Shown here in pieces: positions 1 through 6,350 of a DNA stretch of 9,423 bases. Positions within the stretch are counted from its first letter, which is position 1. Each line of letters begins with the position of its first letter. The position numbers and the translations under genes were made by a program. Source of the DNA: Rickettsiales bacterium (GTDB taxonomy: Bacteria > Pseudomonadota > Alphaproteobacteria > Rickettsiales > Anaplasmataceae). The stretch lies in assembly GCA_031286185.1 (NCBI GenBank), contig JAITUS010000153.1, positions 1 through 9,423 of the forward strand, written 5' to 3'. Under the pieces are notes generated by a model that was not told where the DNA came from, did no database searches, and saw only the letters and a list, made by a program, of their open reading frames with translations.

Positions 1-107
1 GGTTAGAAAAATGCAGACGATTGTGGAAAAATTGCGAGCGGAAACTCAACACTAGCTTACAGATGATTGTTCTCTCCTTCATTTCTCTCCTACTACGAAG
101 ATTTTAA
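1..107 (+). CDS. IS5-family transposase, C-terminal fragment (runs off left edge)
   Basis: The first complete codon is at 3 and the frame stays open to TAA at 105-107, giving 34 residues that begin LEKCRRLWKNCERKLNTS and end LLLRRF. The Arg-rich RRLWKNCERKLNT stretch followed by a hydrophobic helix and LLLRR is the typical C-terminal tail of IS5-type DDE transposases, just after the catalytic Glu. The catalytic residues themselves lie outside the window. Whether the full gene is intact, or needs a programmed frameshift as in some Wolbachia IS5 elements, cannot be told from this fragment. Confidence 0.8.
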   Translation, partial: LEKCRRLWKNCERKLNTSLQMIVLSFISLLLRRF

Positions 108-115
108 ACAGGTTC
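99..115. repeat. Terminal inverted repeat of the left IS
   Basis: Read on the minus strand from 115 this is GAACCTGTTTAAAATCT, identical over 17 bp to the plus strand at 9306-9322. It marks the outer boundary of the left element. TAA flanks it at 116-118. Confidence 0.85.
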
Positions 116-118
116 TAA

Positions 119-346
119 GCCAAAAATCTCATTCCAATTGTTGTATCTATCCTCTATTCCCTGCTTTCCCTTTTTGCTACATCAACTATGTCCTTTTTAG
201 AAACGTCCTCTTTACCTTCAAATAACCCAAACAAAATTTTGAAAATTTCTATCAGATGAGTTTTTGTGTCGAAGTCTTTCTCTTTATTTAGTAATATTAG
301 CTTCAACACTACATAAATCACTCAATAGTTGTTGCCTTTTAGTCAT
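119..346 (-). pseudogene. Frameshifted 5' fragment of an unrecognised gene, cut off at the IS
   Basis: An ATG at 346 (minus), preceded by AAGG three bases upstream, opens a short frame (MTKRQQLLSDLCSVEANITK, stop at 284-286). A second frame overlaps it and continues in coding style, including NKEKDFDTKTHLIEIFKILF and FGLFEGKEDVSKKDIVDVAK, to a stop at 154-156. From about 160 the original frame resumes as IEDRYNNWNEIFG and reaches the IS boundary. Two compensating frameshifts plus loss of the 3' end point to a decayed gene. The predicted product is helical and charged, and I do not recognise the family. An alternative is that only the short middle frame (154-321, GTG start) is expressed, which seems unlikely. 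Confidence 0.55.
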
Positions 347-390
347 GATCCTTACCTTAACACAAGCTACATATTACTATACCAACAAAA

Positions 391-419
391 TTGTTAATAA
401 GTGACTAATTAAGTATAGC
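391..419 (+). promoter_or_regulatory. Candidate sigma70-type promoter for ychF
   Basis: TTGTTA (391-396) and TATAGC (414-419) are separated by 17 bp, which would place transcription start near 426 and give a leader of about 40 bases before the ATG at 465. The -10 box is only a fair match. The region is AT-rich, so other -10-like strings (TATAAA, TATATA) occur closer to the gene. The rest of 347-464 shows no gene or RNA. Confidence 0.35.
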
Positions 420-464
420 AAAAATTTTTAAACTATGCAAGAATTATAAATTTATATAGTGAAT

Positions 465-1559
465 ATGAGCTTTAACTGTGGCATGGTAGGACTACCAAAC
501 ATAGGAAAATCAACCTTATTTAACGCGCTTACACAATCAAGCGCAGCTGAAGCTGCAAATTATCCCTTTTGTACAATCGAACCAAATATTGGCAAAGTGC
601 CAATAAGAGATCAACGCTTGAAACAAATTGCAGCAATTGCCGGCTCGGAGAAGATAATTTACAATCAATTAGAGGTTGTAGACATTGCAGGCCTGGTAAA
701 AGGCGCAAGCAAAGGTGAAGGACTCGGTAATAAGTTTTTAAGTCATATCAGAGAAGTTGATGCCATCGTTCATCTGCTCAGATGCTTCACAGATGATGAT
801 ATCAGCCACGTACATAATAAGATAGACCCAATATCAGATGCTGAAGTGGTGGAAATGGAATTAGTCCTAGCTGATATTGATAGCATAGAAAAAAGGCTAC
901 CTCAGCTGGAGAAGAAAGCAAGGCAAGGTGATAAAGAGCTAAAGAAACAACTTGATTTAATGCAAGAAGTCTTAGCTACTTTAAAACTCGGTAACCCTGC
1001 AAGAAGCTTAGAACATATCGATAAAGATGAGATGAAGTTGCTTCAATTGCTGACAACAAAGCCCGTTATGTACGTCTGTAATGTCGAAGATACAAATATC
1101 ACAACTGGCAATGAACTATCTAAAAAAGTAGAAAAGATGGCAGAAGAGAACAAGAGCAAGTTTTATTGTATCTCAGCAAAACTTGAAGCAGAGATTGCAA
1201 ATCTTGAAGACGAAGAAGAAAAACAGAGTTTTCTGTCAGAGTTTGACTTGCAAGAATCAGGACTCGATGGAGTAGCGCGTATTATGTATGAAGTGCTGAG
1301 TATGATAACTCTCTTTACTGTAGGGCCAAAAGAAGCACGTGCATGGCCAATAAAAATAGGGTCAACAGCTGATAAAGCAGCAGGTGTGATTCACACTGAT
1401 TTTGAAAAAGGCTTTATAAAAGCGGAGACGATAAGCTTTGCAGACTATGTAAAATATGGAAGCGAATCAGCTTGCAAAGACGCGGGCAAAATTCGCTTCG
1501 AAGGCAGAGATTATATCGTACAAAATGGCGATATAATGCACTTTAGGTTTAATGTGTAG
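465..1559 (+). CDS. ychF: Redox/ribosome-associated P-loop ATPase YchF (Obg-HflX superfamily)
   Basis: YchF (OLA1 in eukaryotes) is a cytosolic P-loop NTPase that binds ribosomes and is linked to translation and oxidative-stress control. Unlike most of its superfamily it prefers ATP. The product is 364 residues, the normal bacterial length, and aligns end to end with E. coli YchF from memory. Visible motifs are the Walker A/G1 GLPNIGKST (9-17), G3 DIAGLVKGASKGEGLG (73-88), a His at 115 where E. coli has its catalytic His114, a charged helical insert (about 130-190), G4 NVED (206-209), and a C-terminal TGS domain from about 281 ending FRFNV. The ATG at 465 is chosen because MSFNCGMVGLPN matches the family N-terminus. 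A GTG at 459 would add two residues. Neither start has a clear Shine-Dalgarno. G4 has Asp where the family usually has Glu. Confidence 0.96.
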   Translation: MSFNCGMVGLPNIGKSTLFNALTQSSAAEAANYPFCTIEPNIGKVPIRDQRLKQIAAIAGSEKIIYNQLEVVDIAGLVKGASKGEGLGNKFLSHIREVDAIVHLLRCFTDDDISHVHNKIDPISDAEVVEMELVLADIDSIEKRLPQLEKKARQGDKELKKQLDLMQEVLATLKLGNPARSLEHIDKDEMKLLQLLTTKPVMYVCNVEDTNITTGNELSKKVEKMAEENKSKFYCISAKLEAEIANLEDEEEKQSFLSEFDLQESGLDGVARIMYEVLSMITLFTVGPKEARAWPIKIGSTADKAAGVIHTDFEKGFIKAETISFADYVKYGSESACKDAGKIRFEGRDYIVQNGDIMHFRFNV

Positions 1560-1566
1560 CGGATAT

Positions 1567-2607
1567 CTAAGATCTGAAAAACCCGGGAACCACGCCTTGC
1601 TTTAGCAATTCTTCCTCCTCTTCAAGGAACTGATCTACCTTCAGCTCATTAAAAGTAGAGCTAGGTACACCGACGACAATATTCTCGCGTGGCTGTGTAT
1701 TCTCCCTCTCCTCACATGGTGTTTGCCGAGTCAGGCATTCTCCTAAGACTTCGTGTAAAGTTTTACCCCCTATAAGTACAACCCCGTTTTGCTTAGCTAG
1801 TTCTAAAATGTCCTTTAATTCAACATTCTTACCGTCAACAGTTGACTTCCCAATACTAATTTGACCAGAATTTATACTTAGAACAATAACACAGCTAAGG
1901 TCTTTTCCAGATTTATCTTGTGCATCCCAACTGATTTCAATGTTGCATATTGCAAATTCTGTAAAGGAGTAGTTCCTCTGTTGTTTCTCATTCTTCTTAA
2001 TTGTTACTACTCTTTTGCCATTGCTATATATTTTTGCTCTTTTTACTTCGCCTTTTTCTTCTTCAATTCTTTTAACCTTTTTGCTAAAAAAGCTGCTGGT
2101 TTCTAAAGTCTGTCCAGGTTTAGTAATGTTAATATTAAGATTCTCATGAATATTGCGCTCGTGCCCTGGACATGCTACATGATATCCATTAAAGAAAGCT
2201 GTCAGATCACTGTTTAAAAACTCTTTCGCATCATGCTCTCCTTTGCTGATTCTATCTAAGTATATGTTCATTCTTTCTATGAACTTTTCTTTAGCTTGAA
2301 CATTACATTTCTTACTGACTATATTGATTATCTTTTCCGATTGCTCCTTGTCCTGCAGCATGGAGATAAAAAGGAAAACATTTTTCTTTCTTCCATAATA
2401 CTTTGCTATTTTATTGAACGGATTCGCCTCTTTACCTTCGTTATAATTTATGACGTTCCAAGCATCATTACATGGATTGTTCCCAAAATCCAATTTTTCA
2501 AAATCCGATAATATGTTTTGTACCTCAGGATCGTCATCAAATTTATGCTTGTCCTGAGAAATTCCTTGTACAATCAGGTTTTCTTGAGAACGTGATGAAT
2601 CGAACAT
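1567..2607 (-). CDS. Unrecognised hydrophilic 346-residue protein
   Basis: I do not recognise this protein. It has no signal peptide and no membrane segment, and is rich in Lys, Glu, Asp and Asn. The N-terminal 120 residues look alpha-helical and acidic/basic mixed (NILSDFEKLDFGNN, a KYYGRKKNVFLF patch, KKCNVQAKEKFIERMNIYLD). A linker at about 160-215 is very Lys/Glu-rich. Residues about 215-285 look beta-rich with a small helix (FAICNIEISWDAQD, DLSCVIVLSINSGQISIG, ELKDILELAKQNGVVLIG). The C-terminus carries a Glu run (FLEEEEELLKQG). It is supported as a real gene by a good ribosome binding site, a well-spaced promoter and a long open frame. Its stop lies 7 bp from the convergent ychF stop. 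A lineage-specific Anaplasmataceae protein or cytoplasmic effector is possible, but this is inference only. Confidence 0.75.
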   Translation of the reverse strand: MFDSSRSQENLIVQGISQDKHKFDDDPEVQNILSDFEKLDFGNNPCNDAWNVINYNEGKEANPFNKIAKYYGRKKNVFLFISMLQDKEQSEKIINIVSKKCNVQAKEKFIERMNIYLDRISKGEHDAKEFLNSDLTAFFNGYHVACPGHERNIHENLNINITKPGQTLETSSFFSKKVKRIEEEKGEVKRAKIYSNGKRVVTIKKNEKQQRNYSFTEFAICNIEISWDAQDKSGKDLSCVIVLSINSGQISIGKSTVDGKNVELKDILELAKQNGVVLIGGKTLHEVLGECLTRQTPCEERENTQPRENIVVGVPSSTFNELKVDQFLEEEEELLKQGVVPGFFRS

Positions 2608-2611
2608 TATA

Positions 2612-2618
2612 CCCCCTT
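2612..2618 (-). promoter_or_regulatory. Strong ribosome binding site of the 346-residue gene
   Basis: AAGGGGG on the minus strand ends 4 bases before the ATG at 2607. It is the best Shine-Dalgarno in the window, and it fixes this start and supports the gene being translated. Confidence 0.65.
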
Positions 2619-2637
2619 ACATTTCCAATATAAAAGT

Positions 2638-2665
2638 AGTATATTTAATGTTTGTATTCTGTAAA
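2638..2665 (-). promoter_or_regulatory. Sigma70-type promoter of the 346-residue gene
   Basis: On the minus strand TTTACA (2660-2665) and TATACT (2638-2643) each match consensus at 5 of 6 bases, with a 16-bp spacer. Transcription would start near 2630, giving a leader of about 20 bases that contains the ribosome binding site. A dedicated promoter suggests the gene is not simply read through from glpX, which ends 90 bp upstream. Confidence 0.55.
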
Positions 2666-2697
2666 GCTAAAATTTAGGTATGCTAACACTAAAAAAA

Positions 2698-3627
2698 TTA
2701 ACATAAATTCTGTGTTGTTTGCAGCTTTACCAGCTTGTTAGGCAGTATTATTAAAGAATTAGTTGAACAGATGTTATGATTAAATTTAACTCCATCCACA
2801 AGTTCTCCACTTGTTACTCCAGTAGCAATGAACACTGATTCGCCTCTTGCCATATCTTTTATAGTGTAGATTTTTTCTGGGTCATCAATATTCAAACTTT
2901 TTGCTCTTTCTTTTAACTGACCCGTGTCAAATATTAATCTTCCCTCCATCTGTCCACCGATTGAGCTTAGCGCTGCAGCTGCAAGCACTCCTTCTGGCGC
3001 TCCCCCTACCCCGATATACATATCATGATTGCCACCCACTAATGAGACTACAGCAGCAATATCACCATCATCTATTAGTTTAACTTTTGCGCTTAATCTC
3101 CTGATTTTCGCTATTAATTCATTATGTCTTTCACGTTTAAGTATAGTTATTTTCAGATCACTTACTTTACATCCCTTTGCCTTGGCTAGATTGTCCAAAT
3201 TTTTTTCAACACTATTTTTTAGTGAAACTACACCTTCTGGAAGATTTTTTCCTACCGCTATTTTTTCCATATAAATATCAGGTGCATGCAAAAAATTACC
3301 TTTTTTCGTTGCAGCAAGAACAGACATTGCTCCTTGTTTATAATGAGCGCAAATCGTAGTGCCTTCGAGTGGGTCAACTACAATGTCAATCTCAGGGCCA
3401 CTTCCTGTGCCAACTTTTTCCCCGATATATAGCATCGGTGCTTTATCCCTCTCACCTTCTCCAATTACGATTGTACCATTTATTTCCATGGAGTTTAGCA
3501 CCGTCCGCATTGCATCAACTGCAACCTGATCAGTCTTTTTTTCATTACCAAATCCTGCCAATTTATACGCAGCGAGTGCCGCAGCTTCAGTCACTTTGAC
3601 TAATTTGTAAGCTAGATTTTCCATCAT
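2698..3627 (-). CDS. glpX: Fructose-1,6-bisphosphatase class II
   Basis: GlpX hydrolyses fructose-1,6-bisphosphate to fructose-6-phosphate in the cytosol, a one-way gluconeogenic step. Counting from the second of two adjacent Met codons (308 residues), the metal and catalytic residues line up with E. coli GlpX: Asp32 (TDQVAVDAMR), Glu56 in IGEGERDKAPML, Asp84 and Glu87 in DPLEGT, and Glu211 in GGAPEG. The length is somewhat shorter than E. coli (336), mainly after GGAPEG and at the C-terminus. The start is placed at the double ATG (3627/3624), because the family begins just before LAYKLVKVTEAAALA and the candidate -10 box overlaps the longer ATG at 3651, so that start would lie at or before the transcript's 5' end. 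The gene is divergent from the ankyrin gene, with the 346-residue gene 90 bp downstream on the same strand. Confidence 0.93.
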   Translation of the reverse strand: MMENLAYKLVKVTEAAALAAYKLAGFGNEKKTDQVAVDAMRTVLNSMEINGTIVIGEGERDKAPMLYIGEKVGTGSGPEIDIVVDPLEGTTICAHYKQGAMSVLAATKKGNFLHAPDIYMEKIAVGKNLPEGVVSLKNSVEKNLDNLAKAKGCKVSDLKITILKRERHNELIAKIRRLSAKVKLIDDGDIAAVVSLVGGNHDMYIGVGGAPEGVLAAAALSSIGGQMEGRLIFDTGQLKERAKSLNIDDPEKIYTIKDMARGESVFIATGVTSGELVDGVKFNHNICSTNSLIILPNKLVKLQTTQNLC

Positions 3628-3653
3628 CCACTTAAGAATCAAATAAAGCATTC

Positions 3654-3682
3654 AATATATATCATGCCATTTGAGACTGCAA
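3654..3682 (-). promoter_or_regulatory. Candidate glpX promoter
   Basis: On the minus strand TTGCAG (3677-3682) and TATATT (3654-3659) are 17 bp apart, predicting a start near 3647 and a leader of about 20 bases to the ATG at 3627. The -35 is weak (only the TTG is good). The -10 is good at 5 of 6. It lies back to back with the ankyrin-gene promoter. Confidence 0.4.
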
Positions 3683-3688
3683 GATGTC

Positions 3689-3717
3689 TTGACTGATTGC
3701 GGGGAAGTTGATATAAT
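3689..3717 (+). promoter_or_regulatory. Near-consensus sigma70 promoter of the ankyrin-repeat gene
   Basis: TTGACT (3689-3694), a 17-bp spacer and a perfect TATAAT (3712-3717) make this the best promoter in the window. The expected transcription start is near 3724. This decides the gene start: the upstream TTG at 3671 would lie before the transcript, whereas the ATG at 3746 has about 20 bases of leader including AGG 8 bases upstream. The strength of the match suggests high constitutive expression. Confidence 0.7.
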
Positions 3718-3745
3718 AAACCAACATATAGTAGTAGGTTTAGTT

Positions 3746-6292
3746 ATGGCATATAGTGATGATGATATCAGGGAGTTATGTTTAGAGACAGATAGGATTT
3801 TAATAGATGGTGATAAATTTAATGATAAAGTTGCCAGCCTTGAAGATTTGCAAAAGAGATTAAAAAGAAAAGCTAAATTTAAAGAAGTTAATTTTCAAGA
3901 TAAATGTGAAGGGGACAATTCATTAGGAGACTTACTACTAAAACATGCAACTGAAAATGATAACTCACGTGTTAAGGATTTTCTTCTTAACAACGGATTT
4001 ACTCTTCCTCAACAAGAGCAAATAACTGCAGCGGTAAACGAGGAAGAGGAGCAAAGCACACCTGATGTAGAAGAAAATGAAGCAGAACCCAGCTCAGCAG
4101 ATTCCAGCAACTCCGGAGATACTCAATTTGCTATGTCATATAAGAAAATGAAGGAAATTGTAACTAAAAACCCTAATATAACTGCTGAAGAGTTTAGCAA
4201 GGAGCTTAAAAAAGAGAAAGTAGATATAAAAATAACAAATCAAGATGGTTGGACTTTGCTTTATTATGCTGTCCGTTCAGAAGGACCTAGTATTACCGAC
4301 GGTCGTGATATATTTCTAAAGATTGTTAAGTTGCTCGCAAATTCAGGCATTAAGGTCAATGATATTCAAGATACTGCTTATACTTTATTGGATCGTGCTG
4401 CAACAATAAAGCAAGCTGATATTGTTAAGATACTTTTAGATAGTGGTAAGTTTAATGAAGAAGAAAAATTGCAAGCTTTGAATTTTGCTATTGTTCAAGG
4501 TAATGCTCAAGAAGCTCAATCATTTTTAGGTCACATAAAATATGAAGAGGCGTTAAGGGTTCTTAGTGAGCTGAAAACTCAGCTCCTTCGCGAAGAGAAA
4601 GGACAAGTTGAAGGTATAGGAGAGTCTCTTAATATGCTGAGGAATGAGGTCTGTTGCAAAGAAAAAAAAGAAACTGAAAATATAGTACAGAAGCTCAGCA
4701 CGCTGGAGACCACACTCCTTCACAAAAAGAAAGAGCAAATTGAAGGTATAAAACCTCTTAATACGCTGAGAAATAAGGCCAGTCACGAAGAACAAATTGA
4801 AAATATAGTAAAGGACCTTAACACGCTGGGGAGCACAGTTCTTCATGAGGAACAAAAGGAACAAATTAAAGGTATGATCAAGGCTCTTGATATACTGAAG
4901 ACCAAGGTCCTTTCCGAAAAAAAAATTGAAGATATGATAAAAGCTATTGATACGTTGAAAAAGGGTGTTCTTTGCATTGAAAATACAGTAAATGCTCTTA
5001 ATGAGCTGAAGCTTGAAAACCTTAGTAGGGAACAAGAAGAACAACTTATCAAGACTCTTGATAAGTTGAAACCTGAAATTGGTTACATTGAAGATAAGGT
5101 AAAGGCTTTTAATACGCCGAAGTCTGAAGTCTCTCATAGGAAACAGGAAGAAAAAATTATCAATGCTTTCGATACGCTGAGGACTATAGTCCTTCACAAA
5201 GAACAGATTGAAGATATGATGAAAACTACGATTCTTTCCAAAAAACAAGTTGAAAATATGGCAAAGGTTCTTAATACATCGAAGACTGAGAATCTTTCCA
5301 AAAAACAAGTTGAAAATATGGCAAAGGTTCTTAATACGCTGAAGACTACAGTCCTTCACAGAGAAAAAATTGAAGTTATGAGGCAATTCTTTGAGTGTAA
5401 CAAGGATCTAACTGAAGAAGAAAAGGTTAAAGCTCTAAGTGATGCTGTTATGGAATATGATGCACCAAAAGTTAATCGACTATTAGAGTATATGGTAGGT
5501 ATACCAGAGGTTAGTATAGGAAGTCTTTTAAAAATAATGAAACAGAACCAATCGTCACTTAAGAAAGAAAGCAAACTGTGCCCAAAAACTAATACAATAA
5601 TTCTGCTACTGGAATCAGCGGTAAAAAATGGGGAAAAAGAGAAGCAAAAAGCACCTCATATAGAAACAAATAGTGCATCCAGCAGTAGTAGAAATGCTGA
5701 TAGTAGACCTGTAGCAACAGTGCCTCCGGTTAGTTTTAATAATAATGACTTACTAAATCACAACAGAAGCAGTGGACCTACGGCAACAGTGCCTCCAATC
5801 AGCACCAATGGTGATAATTGCAATCACGACAATGAAATACCTGTAGTAACGATTAACCAGGTCGTTACTATGCCAAGCGTAAAAGAAAATAAACCAAAGC
5901 CCAGCGGAAATGTTGGTTATAAACCAGTACCTCCTGTAGTATTAACAAACGCCAGTGCAACTACTACGTCAAGCGGTGATAACGGACCTCATGACTTCAT
6001 AGGTCCTCAATTTTCTCCACCAAATGAAGAGGAAACTAAGTATAAAGAAAGCAAGGAAAATTTTCACACCTCATTAAGGAATGATGTTGTTGGAGTTGTT
6101 ATTACAGGATTATTCATTGCTGTTGCTGTGATGGTTCCATCTATAGCTGGTGCAGCGGTTTGTGGTATTGTAGCTGCTTTAGCTCTAGTAGCTACTGGAT
6201 TACATGTAAAAGATTCTACATTGCCAAGTTATAAAGAGATGGAAGAAAATAGAGTTGAACGCATAAGCCAAAACTGTACAGTTATGATTTGA
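3746..6292 (+). CDS. Ankyrin-like repeat protein with a 20-residue repeat array and C-terminal membrane hairpin
   Basis: The protein has 848 residues. The N-terminus (1-110) is acidic and helical, followed by a Glu/Ser-rich linker. Ankyrin-like units follow: NQDGWTLLYYAV (from 165) through IVKLLANSGIKVND, then DTAYTLLDRAATIKQADIVK (from 209) and a helical module FNEEEKLQALNFAI (from 236). Residues 272-546 are about fourteen degenerate units of 17-23 residues with a core like LNTLKTTVLHKEQIEDMIKA, probably helical or coiled-coil. A second module, LTEEEKVKALSDAV (from 555), resembles the one at 236. Then comes a Pro/Ser/Thr/Asn-rich disordered stretch (about 635-770) with ATVPPVS and ATVPPIS. 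Residues about 780-822 form two adjacent hydrophobic segments, and a polar tail ends in NCTVMI. There is no N-terminal signal peptide. Wolbachia ankyrin proteins are thought to act on host proteins and some may be secreted by the type IV system. Membrane anchoring and host targeting here are inference. Confidence 0.85.
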   Translation: MAYSDDDIRELCLETDRILIDGDKFNDKVASLEDLQKRLKRKAKFKEVNFQDKCEGDNSLGDLLLKHATENDNSRVKDFLLNNGFTLPQQEQITAAVNEEEEQSTPDVEENEAEPSSADSSNSGDTQFAMSYKKMKEIVTKNPNITAEEFSKELKKEKVDIKITNQDGWTLLYYAVRSEGPSITDGRDIFLKIVKLLANSGIKVNDIQDTAYTLLDRAATIKQADIVKILLDSGKFNEEEKLQALNFAIVQGNAQEAQSFLGHIKYEEALRVLSELKTQLLREEKGQVEGIGESLNMLRNEVCCKEKKETENIVQKLSTLETTLLHKKKEQIEGIKPLNTLRNKASHEEQIENIVKDLNTLGSTVLHEEQKEQIKGMIKALDILKTKVLSEKKIEDMIKAIDTLKKGVLCIENTVNALNELKLENLSREQEEQLIKTLDKLKPEIGYIEDKVKAFNTPKSEVSHRKQEEKIINAFDTLRTIVLHKEQIEDMMKTTILSKKQVENMAKVLNTSKTENLSKKQVENMAKVLNTLKTTVLHREKIEVMRQFFECNKDLTEEEKVKALSDAVMEYDAPKVNRLLEYMVGIPEVSIGSLLKIMKQNQSSLKKESKLCPKTNTIILLLESAVKNGEKEKQKAPHIETNSASSSSRNADSRPVATVPPVSFNNNDLLNHNRSSGPTATVPPISTNGDNCNHDNEIPVVTINQVVTMPSVKENKPKPSGNVGYKPVPPVVLTNASATTTSSGDNGPHDFIGPQFSPPNEEETKYKESKENFHTSLRNDVVGVVITGLFIAVAVMVPSIAGAAVCGIVAALALVATGLHVKDSTLPSYKEMEENRVERISQNCTVMI
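4559..5383 (+). repeat. In-frame tandem repeat array, about 14 units of roughly 60 bp
   Basis: Successive units share a Leu-Asn/Asp-Thr-Leu-Lys start, a Val-Leu-His/Ser core and a Glu-Gln/Lys-Ile-Glu-Asp-Met-Ile-Lys end. Unit lengths vary from 17 to 23 codons and one unit near 5220 is truncated. All changes are whole codons, so the reading frame is kept. Units near the 3' end are the most alike, while the first units are more diverged. The array sits between two similar helical modules of the host protein. Confidence 0.85.
5233..5337 (+). repeat. Recent 60-bp tandem duplication inside the array
   Basis: Positions 5233-5277 and 5293-5337 are identical over 45 bp, with an exact 60-bp offset. 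Both encode LSKKQVENMAKVLNT. The identity is far higher than between other units, so this duplication is the youngest step of the array. Confidence 0.85.
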
Positions 6293-6320
6293 AAGACCAG
6301 GAAGGCAGTGCATAACGCTG

Positions 6321-6350
6321 AAATCTAATTTACCTAACACATTTAGATTT
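6321..6350. terminator. Weak hairpin between the convergent ankyrin and ppdK genes
   Basis: AAATCTAA (6321-6328) and TTAGATTT (6343-6350) form an 8-bp inverted repeat with a 14-base loop, located where the two convergent genes end and overlapping the last codons of ppdK. There is no T-run on either strand and the stem is AT-rich, so a terminator role is only positional inference. Confidence 0.25.

Larger units (their letters stand above)
1..115 (+). mobile_element. IS5-family insertion sequence, distal end (partial)
   Basis: This is the downstream end of an insertion sequence that begins outside the window. It contains the C-terminal transposase codons and ends in a 17-bp terminal inverted repeat (99-115) that also includes the transposase stop codon. 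The same 17 bp occur in inverted orientation at 9306-9322, where a second end of the same element type lies. The base triplet just outside is TAA (116-118), consistent with the short TNA target duplication of some IS5-family groups. An ISWpi1-like Wolbachia element is a guess from the host context. The family call rests on the transposase ends. Confidence 0.85.

Noticed and set aside
2691..2720. A T7 run on the minus strand directly after the glpX stop, as a rho-independent terminator.
   Set aside because: The only stem in front of it is a short AT-rich one with a mismatch inside the coding sequence. It is too weak to call.
3628..3651. An 8-residue extension of GlpX from the ATG at 3651 (MLYLILKW).
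   Set aside because: The family begins at the double Met, there is no ribosome binding site at 3651, and the candidate -10 box (3654-3659) is adjacent, so transcription would start inside this extension.
3671..3745. A 25-codon N-terminal extension of the ankyrin gene from a TTG start.
   Set aside because: It spans the -35 and -10 boxes of a near-consensus promoter, so it would not be in the transcript. The ATG at 3746 has a suitable leader.
4553..5386. A 277-codon open frame on the minus strand, rich in Phe and with a 20-residue period.
   Set aside because: It covers exactly the repeat array of the ankyrin gene. A 60-bp unit without stops in that antisense frame automatically yields a long periodic open frame. 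It has no ribosome binding site and its composition is implausible.
6272..6292. A CaaX prenylation motif at the C-terminus of the ankyrin protein (NCTVMI).
   Set aside because: The Cys is five residues from the end, not four, so it does not fit CaaX. A class II PDZ-type ending is possible but too short to support.
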